Source of the DNA: an uncultured Clostridium sp.
GTDB taxonomy: Bacteria > Bacillota > Clostridia > TANB77 > CAG-508
Length of the DNA stretch: 42,615 nucleotides
Assembly (NCBI GenBank): GCA_947575605.1
Contig: CANPNZ010000002.1
Location: forward strand, 95,020 to 137,634
Direction of reading: 5' to 3'
Below, in pieces: positions 8,438 to 15,555 of the stretch. Below the pieces are notes generated by a model. The model had not been told where the DNA came from and did no database searches. It was given only the letters and a program-made list of their open reading frames with translations. The position numbers and the translations under genes are program-made. Position 1 is the first letter of the stretch, and each line of letters begins with the position of its first letter.

Positions 8438-8815
8438 TTACTTTTCTTCTTCATAAAAATAATCTATTAATTGCATTAGCTCTGATTTACTGATTTCTGT
8501 TATTTTGGCAATTTTAATCATTTCATTGATGTGTTCTTCTATTTTCTTGATTTGTTCTTCTCTTACTAATTCTTCTTTTCTTGGTTTAACAAAGCTTCCT
8601 TTTCCTTGTACTGTTTTTAAGTAACCCTCTTCTTCTAAGTCATCATAAGCTTTTTTGACAGTTAAGATACTAATTCGCAAGTCTTTGGCTAGACTTCTAA
8701 TCGAGGGTAATATGCTATTTTCTTTTAACTCATTATTGTAAATTGATTGTTTGATTTCTTTTTTGATTTGTTCATAAATTGGTATTTCACTACTATTACT
8801 GATAATAAAATTCAT
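8438..8815 (-). CDS. YtrA-type GntR-family transcriptional regulator
   Basis: The N-terminal winged helix-turn-helix ('PIYEQIKKEIKQSIYNNELKENSILPSIRSLAKDLRISILTVKKAYDDLEEEGYLKTVQGKGSFV') is a textbook GntR/YtrA domain. The short C-terminal helical tail (about 45 residues, 125 in total) is the YtrA dimerisation region, not a ligand-binding domain. It heads the operon with the ABC ATPase and permease, which it probably represses. Its own promoter overlaps three 10-bp direct repeats, consistent with autoregulation. Confidence 0.92.
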   Translation of the reverse strand: MNFIISNSSEIPIYEQIKKEIKQSIYNNELKENSILPSIRSLAKDLRISILTVKKAYDDLEEEGYLKTVQGKGSFVKPRKEELVREEQIKKIEEHINEMIKIAKITEISKSELMQLIDYFYEEEK

Positions 8816-8830
8816 GGTTTCACCCCTTAA

Positions 8831-8868
8831 CTATATAACAGTATATAACACTATATAACACTTGTCAA
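8831..8868 (-). promoter_or_regulatory. Promoter with triple 10-bp repeats before the YtrA-type regulator
   Basis: On the minus strand TTGACA (8863-8868) and TATACT (8840-8845) are separated by 17 bases. Three consecutive 10-bp units with the plus-strand pattern NTATATAACA (8831-8860) fill the spacer and the -10 region. These repeats are the likely operator of the adjacent GntR-type regulator. Confidence 0.75.
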
Positions 8869-8879
8869 TAGTTTTTTAT

Positions 8880-8980
8880 TTTAAGTTTTGTTTTTTTGCA
8901 ATGGGAGCTTATACTTTATAATTTTTGAAACTACTTAAGTAAGCGACCAAACGAGCTATGTGATTGCGATTGGAGCAACT
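8880..8980. mobile_element. 193-bp palindromic element, copy 3, truncated
   Basis: The left arm and half of the core are present (TTTAAGTTTTGTTTTTTTGC, AAGTAAGCGACCAAACGAGC, GCGATTGGAGCAAC). The sequence then breaks off and is replaced at 8982 by another inverted-repeat element. The right arm is absent from the following 170 bases. Together with the next element this accounts for most of the 340-bp gap between the regulator and the RelE gene. Confidence 0.78.
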
Positions 8981-8981
8981 C

Positions 8982-9078
8982 GTTATCATTCACAACTAGA
9001 TTTACTTTTATATACAAAATTTATATTATAAAAATACTAATAAATTTTGTTAGTATTTTTTTAACCGTGAATGGTAAC
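8982..9078. repeat. 97-bp inverted-repeat element (second family), copy 1
   Basis: The ends GTTATCATTCAC and GTGAATGGTAAC are inverted repeats with one mismatch. Inside is a hairpin AAATACTAA...TTAGTATTT. The same pieces (CATTCAC, AGATTTACTTTTATATAC, AAAAATACTAATAAATTTTG) recur at 30575-30787. It directly abuts the broken end of palindromic copy 3, so it may have caused the truncation. The remaining bases to 9155 are AT-rich with nothing I recognise. Confidence 0.65.
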
Positions 9079-9155
9079 AATTTTTAAATTTTTTTTTTTG
9101 AAATTTCTAGAATTTAGATATAAAATTTGAATTTTTAAAATTATTAGATTTTAAT

Positions 9156-9401
9156 TTATTTATAAGCTTGTCCTCTATTAGTTGCTTTTGTTATTAAAAT
9201 AATAAATTGATTTTGATTTAATTCATAAATAATTCGATAATCACCTATACGAAGTCTATATGTCTCTTTACAACCTACCATCTTTTTTACATTACCATTT
9301 GGTAGGTTGTAAATCGCTTTATAAATTCTAATTCTCTGAAGCTTATCTTGCTTTTCGATAAATTTGAGAGCTTTGGGTCTAATCTTTATTTTGTAAATCA
9401 T
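9156..9401 (-). CDS. RelE/ParE-family toxin
   Basis: This small basic protein (81 residues) has the RelE/ParE fold pattern: 'KIRPKALKFIEKQDKLQRIRIYKAIYNLP', then 'YRLRIGDYRIIYELNQNQFIILITKATNRGQAYK'. RelE-type toxins cleave mRNA on the ribosome; ParE types poison gyrase; the sequence does not separate these. It overlaps the preceding antitoxin gene by 23 bases in the usual antitoxin-toxin order. Length is normal and the frame intact, so the pair may be active. Confidence 0.85.
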   Translation of the reverse strand: MIYKIKIRPKALKFIEKQDKLQRIRIYKAIYNLPNGNVKKMVGCKETYRLRIGDYRIIYELNQNQFIILITKATNRGQAYK

Positions 9402-9675
9402 CTATTGTCAACCCCTCTCTTTTTAAAATCTCTTCAAAAGGTAAGGCATCCTTTAATTCTTTATCTTTTGTCTTTTTATTTTCCATTAAATAGTCTAAAT
9501 ACATTACTTTTTCTGTAATATCCATATTTTCTAAAAGAATTGTTGGTTCTAATCTTAAAAGCTCGGAGTCAATTGCTTTTTCCATCAAAATTTTTACTGA
9601 ATTTAAACACTCTGTATTGAGTCTTGGCGTCATTTTTATAACATCTTTTATTGCTTGGATTTGTGATTCAGACAT
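9379..9675 (-). CDS. Antitoxin of the RelE/ParE pair
   Basis: The 98-residue acidic protein is translated immediately before and overlapping the RelE-type toxin. I do not recognise a clear helix-turn-helix or ribbon-helix-helix; the C terminus 'LKDALPFEEILKREGLTIDDLQ' resembles the extended toxin-wrapping tails of RelB/Phd-like antitoxins. GGAGC lies 8-9 bases before the ATG. Assignment as antitoxin rests mainly on context. Confidence 0.75.
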   Translation of the reverse strand: MSESQIQAIKDVIKMTPRLNTECLNSVKILMEKAIDSELLRLEPTILLENMDITEKVMYLDYLMENKKTKDKELKDALPFEEILKREGLTIDDLQNKD

Positions 9676-9710
9676 GAAAATCAGCTCCTTTCTTTGTGTT
9701 TTATATTTTT

Positions 9711-9739
9711 ATTATATCAAAATTGGAAAAAAATCACAA
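9711..9739 (-). promoter_or_regulatory. Promoter of the RelE-type toxin-antitoxin pair
   Basis: A perfect TATAAT (9711-9716, minus strand) is preceded 17 bases upstream by TTGTGA (9734-9739). It is 35 bp upstream of the antitoxin start codon. Confidence 0.6.
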
Positions 9740-9793
9740 TATATTTTCTATTTTAAATTACTTTTGTTTATAATTTTTTTGAAAAGCTTAACG

Positions 9794-10278
9794 TTAATCG
9801 AATTTAACTTCTGGTACTTCTTTTGCTTCTTCATCAGCCTCAAAATATGGTATAGGATAATATCCGCTCATTCCAGCTACTATGCTAATTCATCTTGTAA
9901 TCCAATAAACTCTTGATTGGCTTTTAGTTCAGGATAATCTTCTGAAATTGCTAGTAATCTGCCAAGTGCAGAATCTAAAGCTTCATTTGCTTCACTTATA
10001 CTTTTCATATCACCACTTGTGATACTTCCCGTAAGCTTTGACCTTGCTTCAGCAATTTCTGTGAAAACTTTTTCCTCATGAGCTGCATATCCCTTAACAG
10101 TTGCTACCAGATTTGGAATAAGGTCACTCCGCCTTTGAAGTGTTGTTTCGATTTGTGATTGTTGCATTTCGACATCCTCTTTTAAGGATATCAATCCATT
10201 TTTGGTTCCGAAAAACCAGAATACTGCTAATAATACAACTACACCAATGCCAATTAATACTTTCATTCCATCTTTCAT
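9794..10278 (-). pseudogene. lemA: lemA pseudogene with internal deletion
   Basis: LemA proteins are membrane-anchored helical proteins of unknown function. The N-terminal TM helix and 'LISLKEDVEMQQSQIETTLQRRSDLIPNLVATVKGYAAHEEKVF' are textbook LemA. After 'ANQEFIGLQDELA' the frame stops. In another frame the sequence resumes with 'IVAGMSGYYPIPYFEADEEAKEVPEVKFD' and a stop at 9794. Normal LemA has about 25-30 residues between these two segments, so an internal deletion removed them and shifted the frame. An in-frame CGG (10129-10131) encodes the conserved arginine of 'QRRSDLIPNL', unlike every other CGG here. Codon use looks richer in G+C than in neighbouring genes. Confidence 0.82.
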
Positions 10279-10339
10279 TGCAAATTACCTCCTAATGTCT
10301 AATTTTGTACTTTTAGATTTACAATTTACTGTTACATAT

Positions 10340-10866
10340 TTATCGTGAAGCACCACCTCCACCAGAAAAACCTCCGCCGAATCCGCCACTAGAGAAACCT
10401 CCTGATGTTCCTCCATAAAATCCTTCTGATGATCCTCCGCCATCAAAAACACAGCATAAAGCTACTAAAATAATTATTGCAATAATAATTATTATCCATG
10501 CCCATGATGGTATTTTATCCTCCAAATCTTCTTCGACATCTTGTGGTTTTTCCAGACTTTGAATCTCAACTTCATATTCTTCAGCAATAACACTTATTAC
10601 TGCCTGTACCGTCATTTTCGTCGCTTTGGTGTACTCATCATTTTCACGATAAGGAACAAAGTAATTGTCAAGAATTCGTCCACATTTTGCGTCATTCAAG
10701 CATCCCTCTAATCCTCTGCCAATTTCAAGTCTAACTTTTTCATCAGACCGAGAGAATTGTCAAGTAGACTTTCTACTGAGACAATGACAAATTCTGATTC
10801 TGTTTTCTCCTCTAATTCTACTAGCATTTCGTTGAGTTTTTCTTCTACATCATCATCATAGATTTT
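10340..10866 (-). pseudogene. TPM-domain (YgcG-like) membrane protein pseudogene
   Basis: The downstream frame (10699 to 10340) encodes the end of a TPM domain ('CGRILDNYFVPYRENDEYTKATKMTVQAVISVIAEEY'), one TM helix and a Gly/Ser-rich tail. Upstream in frame is 'SRSDEKVRLEIGRGLEGCLNDAK'. A different frame further upstream gives the domain start 'DDVEEKLNEMLVELEEKTESEFVIVSVESLLDNS'. About 30 residues between the two parts, and the signal peptide, are missing. TPM proteins are often encoded beside lemA, as here. The gene therefore decayed by deletion like its neighbour. One CGG (10748-10750) would read as arginine in 'SRSDEK'. Confidence 0.8.
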
Positions 10867-10950
10867 GATATATATGTAAAATAACCAACATGCTTATCTA
10901 TTAATTATTGTACCATATTTACATAAGATTTCAAATATTGTCTATTCATC

Positions 10951-10983
10951 AAAAAAACAGTATGCCTATCATCTAAGCATACT
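10951..10983 (-). terminator. Rho-independent terminator after sdpI
   Basis: On the minus strand a 7-bp stem AGTATGC/GCATACT with an 11-base loop is followed by G and seven T residues, directly after the sdpI stop codon. Confidence 0.8.
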
Positions 10984-10991
10984 ATCTATCT

Positions 10992-11612
10992 TTATTTAAT
11001 AAAACAATATAGTCCTTCTATCAATATAGCAATTATTAGAATTGCCATTACCATAACCATACAAATTGGTTGAAATAAAATACTAAATAGTAAAGCAATA
11101 CCGCCAACAACAAAAGTATAACCCCACATTCTAGTCATTTTTCGATACATTTCTTCGTTCTTAGGCATAGGATGGATTTTCCCCTTTGAAAATTCATAGC
11201 TCATCTTTGGTAAATAATTTCCTGTTAAAATAAATAATATCCCCATAACAAGACAAATACTTTTCCTAACATCTACTGTACTACCTAATGGGATTTCAAT
11301 TATAATGGTAGATACTACAATACTTAAAATTGGTATAAACCATTTTATAATAGTAATAAATCTTGGCTCTTTTGTCATTTTATTTTTATTGCTATCACTA
11401 ATTACGCAACACATAATTTGTAATAGTGTTAAAATCATTGGTATACCAAATAAAGCAAAATTTTTAGAAGCATAGCTATCTGGTTCGTTATTGAAATTAA
11501 AATGTACTGGCATTTGCACTGGCATTTGTTGATAAAATACAACTCCCATTACGATTGGTAATAAACAAATGATACTGGTTATGATTAATATTTTCCAATT
11601 AATATTTTTCAT
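10992..11612 (-). CDS. sdpI: SdpI-family immunity/signalling membrane protein
   Basis: This 206-residue membrane protein has six hydrophobic segments. The N-terminal part contains the DUF1648 pattern 'MPVQMPVHFNFNNEPDSYASKNFALFGIPM', and the C-terminal part the SdpI domain with 'GNYLPKMSYEFSKGKIHPMP' and 'WGYTFVVGGI'. In Bacillus subtilis SdpI gives immunity to the SdpC killing peptide and sequesters the repressor SdpR. Here it follows an SdpR-like ArsR-family gene by 52 bp, so the signalling pair is conserved; no SdpC toxin gene is in the window. Confidence 0.88.
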   Translation of the reverse strand: MKNINWKILIITSIICLLPIVMGVVFYQQMPVQMPVHFNFNNEPDSYASKNFALFGIPMILTLLQIMCCVISDSNKNKMTKEPRFITIIKWFIPILSIVVSTIIIEIPLGSTVDVRKSICLVMGILFILTGNYLPKMSYEFSKGKIHPMPKNEEMYRKMTRMWGYTFVVGGIALLFSILFQPICMVMVMAILIIAILIEGLYCFIK

Positions 11613-11664
11613 TTTCTATTCTTCCCTTCTTATTTAATTTGATTTAAGGAGAGTTATCCAATTT

Positions 11665-11931
11665 TCAGACTTTTCCTCCTAATTTGTAAATCCAAGTCAA
11701 TACATCTTCAAAAACAGATGTATTTAATTCATAATAGATAAAATTTTTGTACTTGTTTTCTGTAATTAAATTTGCCTTTTTTAGTTGCGATAAGTGATAC
11801 GAAACCGTTGCTCCTGTTAAGTTGAATCTTTCTCCTATTTCTCCAGCTGACTTTTTTTCTACTTTTAGCATTTCTAATATGTCTCTCCTTACTGGATCGG
11901 CTATCGCTTTTAATGTTTCTGACATTCCCAC
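11665..11931 (-). CDS. sdpR: SdpR-like ArsR-family repressor
   Basis: A winged helix-turn-helix regulator: 'MSETLKAIADPVRRDILEMLKVEKKSAGEIGERFNLTGATVSYHLSQLKKANLITENKYKNFIYYELNTSVFEDVLTWIYKLGG'. It lacks the Cys metal site of ArsR/SmtB members and matches the SdpR type. A longer frame reaches 12003, but that would start at a TTG that is itself the -35 box, so it is wrong. I prefer GTG 11931 with AGGAAG upstream; ATG 11925 is also possible. Two palindromes flanking its promoter suggest autorepression, released by SdpI. Confidence 0.88.
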   Translation of the reverse strand: MGMSETLKAIADPVRRDILEMLKVEKKSAGEIGERFNLTGATVSYHLSQLKKANLITENKYKNFIYYELNTSVFEDVLTWIYKLGGKV

Positions 11932-11951
11932 TTTTATCACTTCCTTTTTAG

Positions 11952-11973
11952 TATTTAGAAATATTTCTAAATA
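11952..11973. promoter_or_regulatory. SdpR operator O2, downstream of the -10 box
   Basis: A perfect 22-bp palindrome with arms TATTTAGAAAT and ATTTCTAAATA. It begins right after the -10 box of the sdpR promoter and would block transcription when bound. It shares TATTTAGA...TCTAAATA with the second site at 12005-12032. Confidence 0.8.
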
Positions 11974-11974
11974 G

Positions 11975-12003
11975 ATTATACTATTTTTATTTTCTTCTGT
12001 CAA
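11975..12003 (-). promoter_or_regulatory. Consensus promoter of sdpRI
   Basis: Minus-strand TTGACA (11998-12003), a 17-base spacer and TATAAT (11975-11980): both boxes perfect. Such a strong promoter is expected to need tight repression, consistent with operators on both sides. Confidence 0.88.
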
Positions 12004-12004
12004 T

Positions 12005-12032
12005 AACTATTTAGATTTTTTTCTAAATAGTT
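12005..12032. promoter_or_regulatory. SdpR operator O1, upstream of the -35 box
   Basis: Inverted repeat AACTATTTAGA-N6-TCTAAATAGTT, perfect over 11 bp per arm, one base upstream of the -35 box. The inner TATTTAGA/TCTAAATA halves are the same as in O2 but with different spacing. Confidence 0.75.
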
Positions 12033-12122
12033 TTAAAAAGAAAAACACTAGCTTGTTTTCTAAATGTTTTTCTTTTTCTCATTTTATTCCATGTTGAACA
12101 TTCAATATCAAATACTAATATA

Positions 12123-13883
12123 TTATTTCATAACATCTATAATATCTGACACAATCAAATCTTCTGTCAAATGATATTTTTGATATAACTCTTGTAATGG
12201 AACTCTATCTGCAAATTCTTTTTTGGCTCCAAAATTCAAAACTTTCATATTCGAATTACCGTAGAACCTTGTTATTTTTTCTCCAAATCCTCCCTCTAAA
12301 ATTCCATCTTCAAGAGTAATAACTAATTCATGTTCTTTCTTTATTTCTTCTAATACTTTTGTATCGATTCCTGTTATATATCTTGGATTAATTAATGTTG
12401 CATTAATATTCAATTTCTCTTGCAATTTTTCTTTCACTGTTTTTCCAAGTGAATAAAAATTGCCAAGAGCTATAATTGCCACTTTTTCTCCTTGTTCTTC
12501 TATTTTATATTCATTGATATTATAATAATCTTTTTGGACTAGTAGATTTCTTTGTATTGCTATATCATTCGGTACACGAATAACAACTGAATGTTTATTT
12601 TGCTCAATTCCCCATTCTAACATAGACAAATACTCTTCTTGGCAGGTTGGGGCTAAATAAACAATATTTGGTATATTACTAATCAAAGGAATATCAAATC
12701 CTCCAAGATGTGTCATATCAGTACCCGAAATACCATTTCGATAAACTAGAATTACGGCTCCACTATTGTTCATTGCTAAATCTTGTGATAATTGGTCATA
12801 GGTTCTTTGTATAAATGAACTACTAATGGCAATAATAGGCTTTGTCCCATTTTTTGCTAAACCTGAACCGTAGGCAATAGCATGTTCTTCTGCAATTCCA
12901 ACATCTATAAATTGTTTGCCAAGCTCTTTTCTAAATTCGGGAGTAAAACCACAAATTCCTGGTGTAGCAGGTGTTATTACCATTACTTTTTCATCTTCTT
13001 TTGCTTTCTTTTCTAAATATTTCGCTGTTATTTCTGGATAAGTTTGAGTATTCGTATTTTTATCTATTTTTTTCTTACCTTTTTCTATTTCAAAAGGAAT
13101 ACTCCAATGCCAAGCTTCTTTATTGTTTTCTGCATATTCTAAACCTTTACCTTTTAAGGTTTGTATGTGGACTACTATTGGATGGTCAATATCTTTTACT
13201 TTCTTAAAAGTCTGTATTAACTCTTGTATATTATTTCCATTTTTTACATAACAATAGTCAAATCCTAAAGCCTTAAAAAAATTACATTCTGCTTTTCCTT
13301 CTGTTTCTCTTAATTGTTTTAAATTTTTATATAATCCACCATAATTAGGAGCTATGCTCATGTCATTATCATTTACAATAACAATAAAATTGCTATTTAA
13401 TTCTGCTGCATTATCCAATCCTTCAAACGCTTCTCCTCCTGAAAGAGAACCATCTCCTATTAATGCTATTATATTTCCTTTTTCCTTTTTTAAATCTCTT
13501 GCTTTTGCTAATCCGCATGCTAAACTAATAGAAGTTGAAGTGTGTCCTACTCTAAAAATATCATGCTCACTTTCATCTGGATTGGTATATCCTGAAACAT
13601 TATCAAATTCTTCTTCCTCTAAAAAACCTCTTTTTCTTCCCGTAAGAATTTTATGAGGATAACATTGATGAGAAACATCAAATACAATTTTATCAATTGG
13701 AGAATTAAATACATAATGCATTGCAATAGTTGTTTCTACTATTCCTAAATTTGGCCCTACATGACCTCCTACTTTACTTACTCGATTTAAAATAGCCTTT
13801 CTTATTTCTTCTGCCAATTGATTCATCTCTTCTAATGATAATGTCTTTAAATCATTAGGATTCTCTATTTTATCTAATACCAT
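12123..13883 (-). CDS. dxs: 1-deoxy-D-xylulose-5-phosphate synthase
   Basis: This thiamine-diphosphate enzyme makes DXP from pyruvate and glyceraldehyde-3-phosphate, the first step of the MEP isoprenoid pathway. Motifs include 'GGHVGPNLGIVE', 'FDVSHQCYPHKILTGRK', the ThDP site 'GDGSLSGGEAFEGLDNA', 'GKGLEYAE' and the C-terminal 'DVGIAEEHAIAYGSGLAKNG'. The frame is open to 13940, but ATG 13883 with GGGGAG upstream and the canonical N terminus 'MVLDKIENPNDLKTLS' is the likely start (586 residues, slightly short for the family's usual 610-630). No other MEP gene is nearby. Confidence 0.95.
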   Translation of the reverse strand: MVLDKIENPNDLKTLSLEEMNQLAEEIRKAILNRVSKVGGHVGPNLGIVETTIAMHYVFNSPIDKIVFDVSHQCYPHKILTGRKRGFLEEEEFDNVSGYTNPDESEHDIFRVGHTSTSISLACGLAKARDLKKEKGNIIALIGDGSLSGGEAFEGLDNAAELNSNFIVIVNDNDMSIAPNYGGLYKNLKQLRETEGKAECNFFKALGFDYCYVKNGNNIQELIQTFKKVKDIDHPIVVHIQTLKGKGLEYAENNKEAWHWSIPFEIEKGKKKIDKNTNTQTYPEITAKYLEKKAKEDEKVMVITPATPGICGFTPEFRKELGKQFIDVGIAEEHAIAYGSGLAKNGTKPIIAISSSFIQRTYDQLSQDLAMNNSGAVILVYRNGISGTDMTHLGGFDIPLISNIPNIVYLAPTCQEEYLSMLEWGIEQNKHSVVIRVPNDIAIQRNLLVQKDYYNINEYKIEEQGEKVAIIALGNFYSLGKTVKEKLQEKLNINATLINPRYITGIDTKVLEEIKKEHELVITLEDGILEGGFGEKITRFYGNSNMKVLNFGAKKEFADRVPLQELYQKYHLTEDLIVSDIIDVMK

Positions 13884-13949
13884 TCTATCTCCCCTTTCTA
13901 TGTAAGTAATTATAACAACATTTTTTTCATTTTTCAACATAATTAAAAT

Positions 13950-14142
13950 TTTTAAGTTTCGGTTTTTTGCAATGGGAGCTTACAGTATATAATTTTTTCA
14001 CACTTTGTGTGTCGCAACCCACAAAATAAAAAATTTATCTGTCGGTTGCTCCAATCGCACTCGCATAGCTCGTTTGGTCGCTTACGCAGTGTTTCAAAAA
14101 TTATATACTGTAAGCTCCCATTGCAAAAAACCGAAACTTAAA
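13950..14142. mobile_element. 193-bp palindromic MITE-like element, copy 4 (inverted orientation)
   Basis: Arms TTTAAGTTTCGGTTTTTTGC and exact complement; core in the opposite orientation to the other copies (GGTTGCTCCAATCGCACTCG, GTTTGGTCGCTTACGCAG). It is flanked by a perfect 9-bp direct repeat AATTAAAAT at 13941-13949 and 14143-14151. Length is again 193 bp. The element fills the gap between dxs and the HAD gene together with the terminator that follows. Confidence 0.87.
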
Positions 14143-14151
14143 AATTAAAAT

Positions 14152-14188
14152 AAAATAAGCAGTATGTATACTATTATTTACATACTGC
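14152..14188 (-). terminator. Rho-independent terminator after the HAD gene
   Basis: A 10-bp stem GCAGTATGTA/TACATACTGC with a 10-base loop, followed on the minus strand by TTATTTTA, directly after the HAD-family stop. Confidence 0.75.
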
Positions 14189-14204
14189 GATTTATTTTAT
14201 TCCT

Positions 14205-14861
14205 TTATTTGATTATATCTTCTATTTCCTTAAAACTTGCATTATCTGTTAACACAATATCGAAATTAGCTTTATATAATGGCAAATTTTGTTCTATCTT
14301 TTTATCTAAAAATCCTACTGTTATTGTGTTTTCTAGTTTTCTTTTGTTATCAATATTTATATCCTCTACTACATCTCCAAATAACAGTGCATAATTCTTC
14401 ATTGATATGGTATTATTTAAGTCTTTTGAAAAAGTAATTCTATTTTTATTAAGTGGTGTAACTGAATAAATATCCCTTTTACCTTTTCCCTCTATATCAC
14501 AATAATTAGAATATATTGATATATTCATCTTATTCATTTTCTTCAAAAATTCTTTTGCTCCATCACAAAGTTGTAAATCCGTTTTTCTTACTGCACTTTT
14601 TACAATTTCATTATTTATGTTTTTTTCATGTAGTAGCTCTATATATTCTTTAAATCTACATTCCCATGATTCGTTGTGTTTGTCATGAATTTCATCATAT
14701 CGTTGTTTAAAATCTTCACCTAACAAGTCAGAATAATATAATACTCTCCAAGTGCTTATGCTTCCGCCTTTTGTTAACGTCCTATCAAAATCCATTAAAA
14801 CATAGAAATTTTCCTTTGTTAATCTTATACTATCTACTTTTTTAGAATTAATATATTTCAT
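14205..14861 (-). CDS. HAD-superfamily hydrolase, possibly with internal deletion
   Basis: This 218-residue protein has the HAD nucleophile motif 'VLMDFDRTLT' near residue 22-31, a cap region, the motif II-like 'ISIYSN', and 'ALLFGDVVEDINI' as the motif IV acidic site. The pattern resembles pyrimidine 5'-nucleotidase-type HAD enzymes, which are usually 250-300 residues long. The jump from 'KKMNKMNISIYSNYCDIEGKGKRD' suggests loss of a few dozen residues in frame; that is an inference from memory of the family. A phosphatase role is likely; the substrate is unknown. It lies 31 bp after nrdG and could be co-transcribed. Confidence 0.72.
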   Translation of the reverse strand: MKYINSKKVDSIRLTKENFYVLMDFDRTLTKGGSISTWRVLYYSDLLGEDFKQRYDEIHDKHNESWECRFKEYIELLHEKNINNEIVKSAVRKTDLQLCDGAKEFLKKMNKMNISIYSNYCDIEGKGKRDIYSVTPLNKNRITFSKDLNNTISMKNYALLFGDVVEDINIDNKRKLENTITVGFLDKKIEQNLPLYKANFDIVLTDNASFKEIEDIIK

Positions 14862-14891
14862 AATTCACATGATTCTCCCTTATTATAACAC

Positions 14892-15383
14892 CTAATCTAC
14901 TAAAACTACTGTATCTTGTTTCAAGCTTTTTTGTACGTCAATTACTCTTTGATTGGAAGAACCACAATATTTAAGTTTGGGGTTTCGCAATTCATCGACA
15001 TATTGGCCATCTACTAAAACATCAATATATTTTGAAACTTCCTTATCTTTCAAATCTTGATCAAAGGAAAATCCTGTCCAAGACCACACTGTTTTATTAG
15101 GGAATTTTTCTTTAAAAGCCTTTGCTAATTTTGTTGTTCCTTCTATATTTTTAGGGTGCATTGGTTCACCTCCTAAAATAGATAAACCTTGTATATTTTC
15201 ATTTTCGCCTAATTCTAAAATTCTATTAATCGTATTTTCTGTAAATTCTTTTCCACCATTAAAATCGTGTGTATCTGGGTTAAAACATTCTTTACAATTA
15301 AAGGTACAACCTTGCATAAAAATAGATACCCTTACACCTGGCCCATTTGAAATGTCCATTTTTCTAATCTTATTATATCTCAA
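14892..15383 (-). CDS. nrdG: Anaerobic ribonucleoside-triphosphate reductase activating protein
   Basis: This radical-SAM activase generates the glycyl radical on NrdD. The [4Fe-4S] motif is Cys26-x3-Cys30-x2-Cys33 in 'QGCTFNCKECFNPDTHDF'. Other family signatures are 'DISNGPGVRVSIFMQGC', 'LSILGGEPMHPKN' and 'VDVLVDGQYV'. Length (163 residues) is normal. It follows nrdD, but the gap of 172 bp is unusually wide and holds a long hairpin element. Confidence 0.95.
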   Translation of the reverse strand: MRYNKIRKMDISNGPGVRVSIFMQGCTFNCKECFNPDTHDFNGGKEFTENTINRILELGENENIQGLSILGGEPMHPKNIEGTTKLAKAFKEKFPNKTVWSWTGFSFDQDLKDKEVSKYIDVLVDGQYVDELRNPKLKYCGSSNQRVIDVQKSLKQDTVVLVD

Positions 15384-15435
15384 TTTATTTTTCTCCTTTT
15401 TTCTTTTACTAAAAAGCGAATTGAAAGTAATTGAG

Positions 15436-15518
15436 GTAGAAATTCTCTTGATTTATTTTATGGAAAGAGTTCACGCTTGACGTGGAAGGGAGCCATAAAA
15501 TAAATTTAGAATTTCTAC
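15436..15518. repeat. Long hairpin element between nrdD and nrdG
   Basis: Left arm 15436-15463 and right arm 15493-15518 pair over GTAGAAATTCT and ATTTATTTTATGG with a two-base bulge. The loop contains a small nested hairpin CACG-CTTGA-CGTG. It is followed by AAATTAGCTTGAACGAG (15521-15537), a 17-base word also found at 6572-6588. It could attenuate nrdG relative to nrdD or be a small transposed element. Confidence 0.6.
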
Positions 15519-15555
15519 GAAAATTAGCTTGAACGAGCATTATAAAATTTATTAT

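Noticed and set aside
11932..12003. Longer N terminus for the SdpR-like protein starting at 12003
   Set aside because: The TTG start would be the -35 box of a perfect promoter, and the extra residues would be encoded by promoter and operator sequence.
13884..13940. Longer N terminus for DXS
   Set aside because: It contains the GGGGAG ribosome site of ATG 13883, and family members begin at that position.
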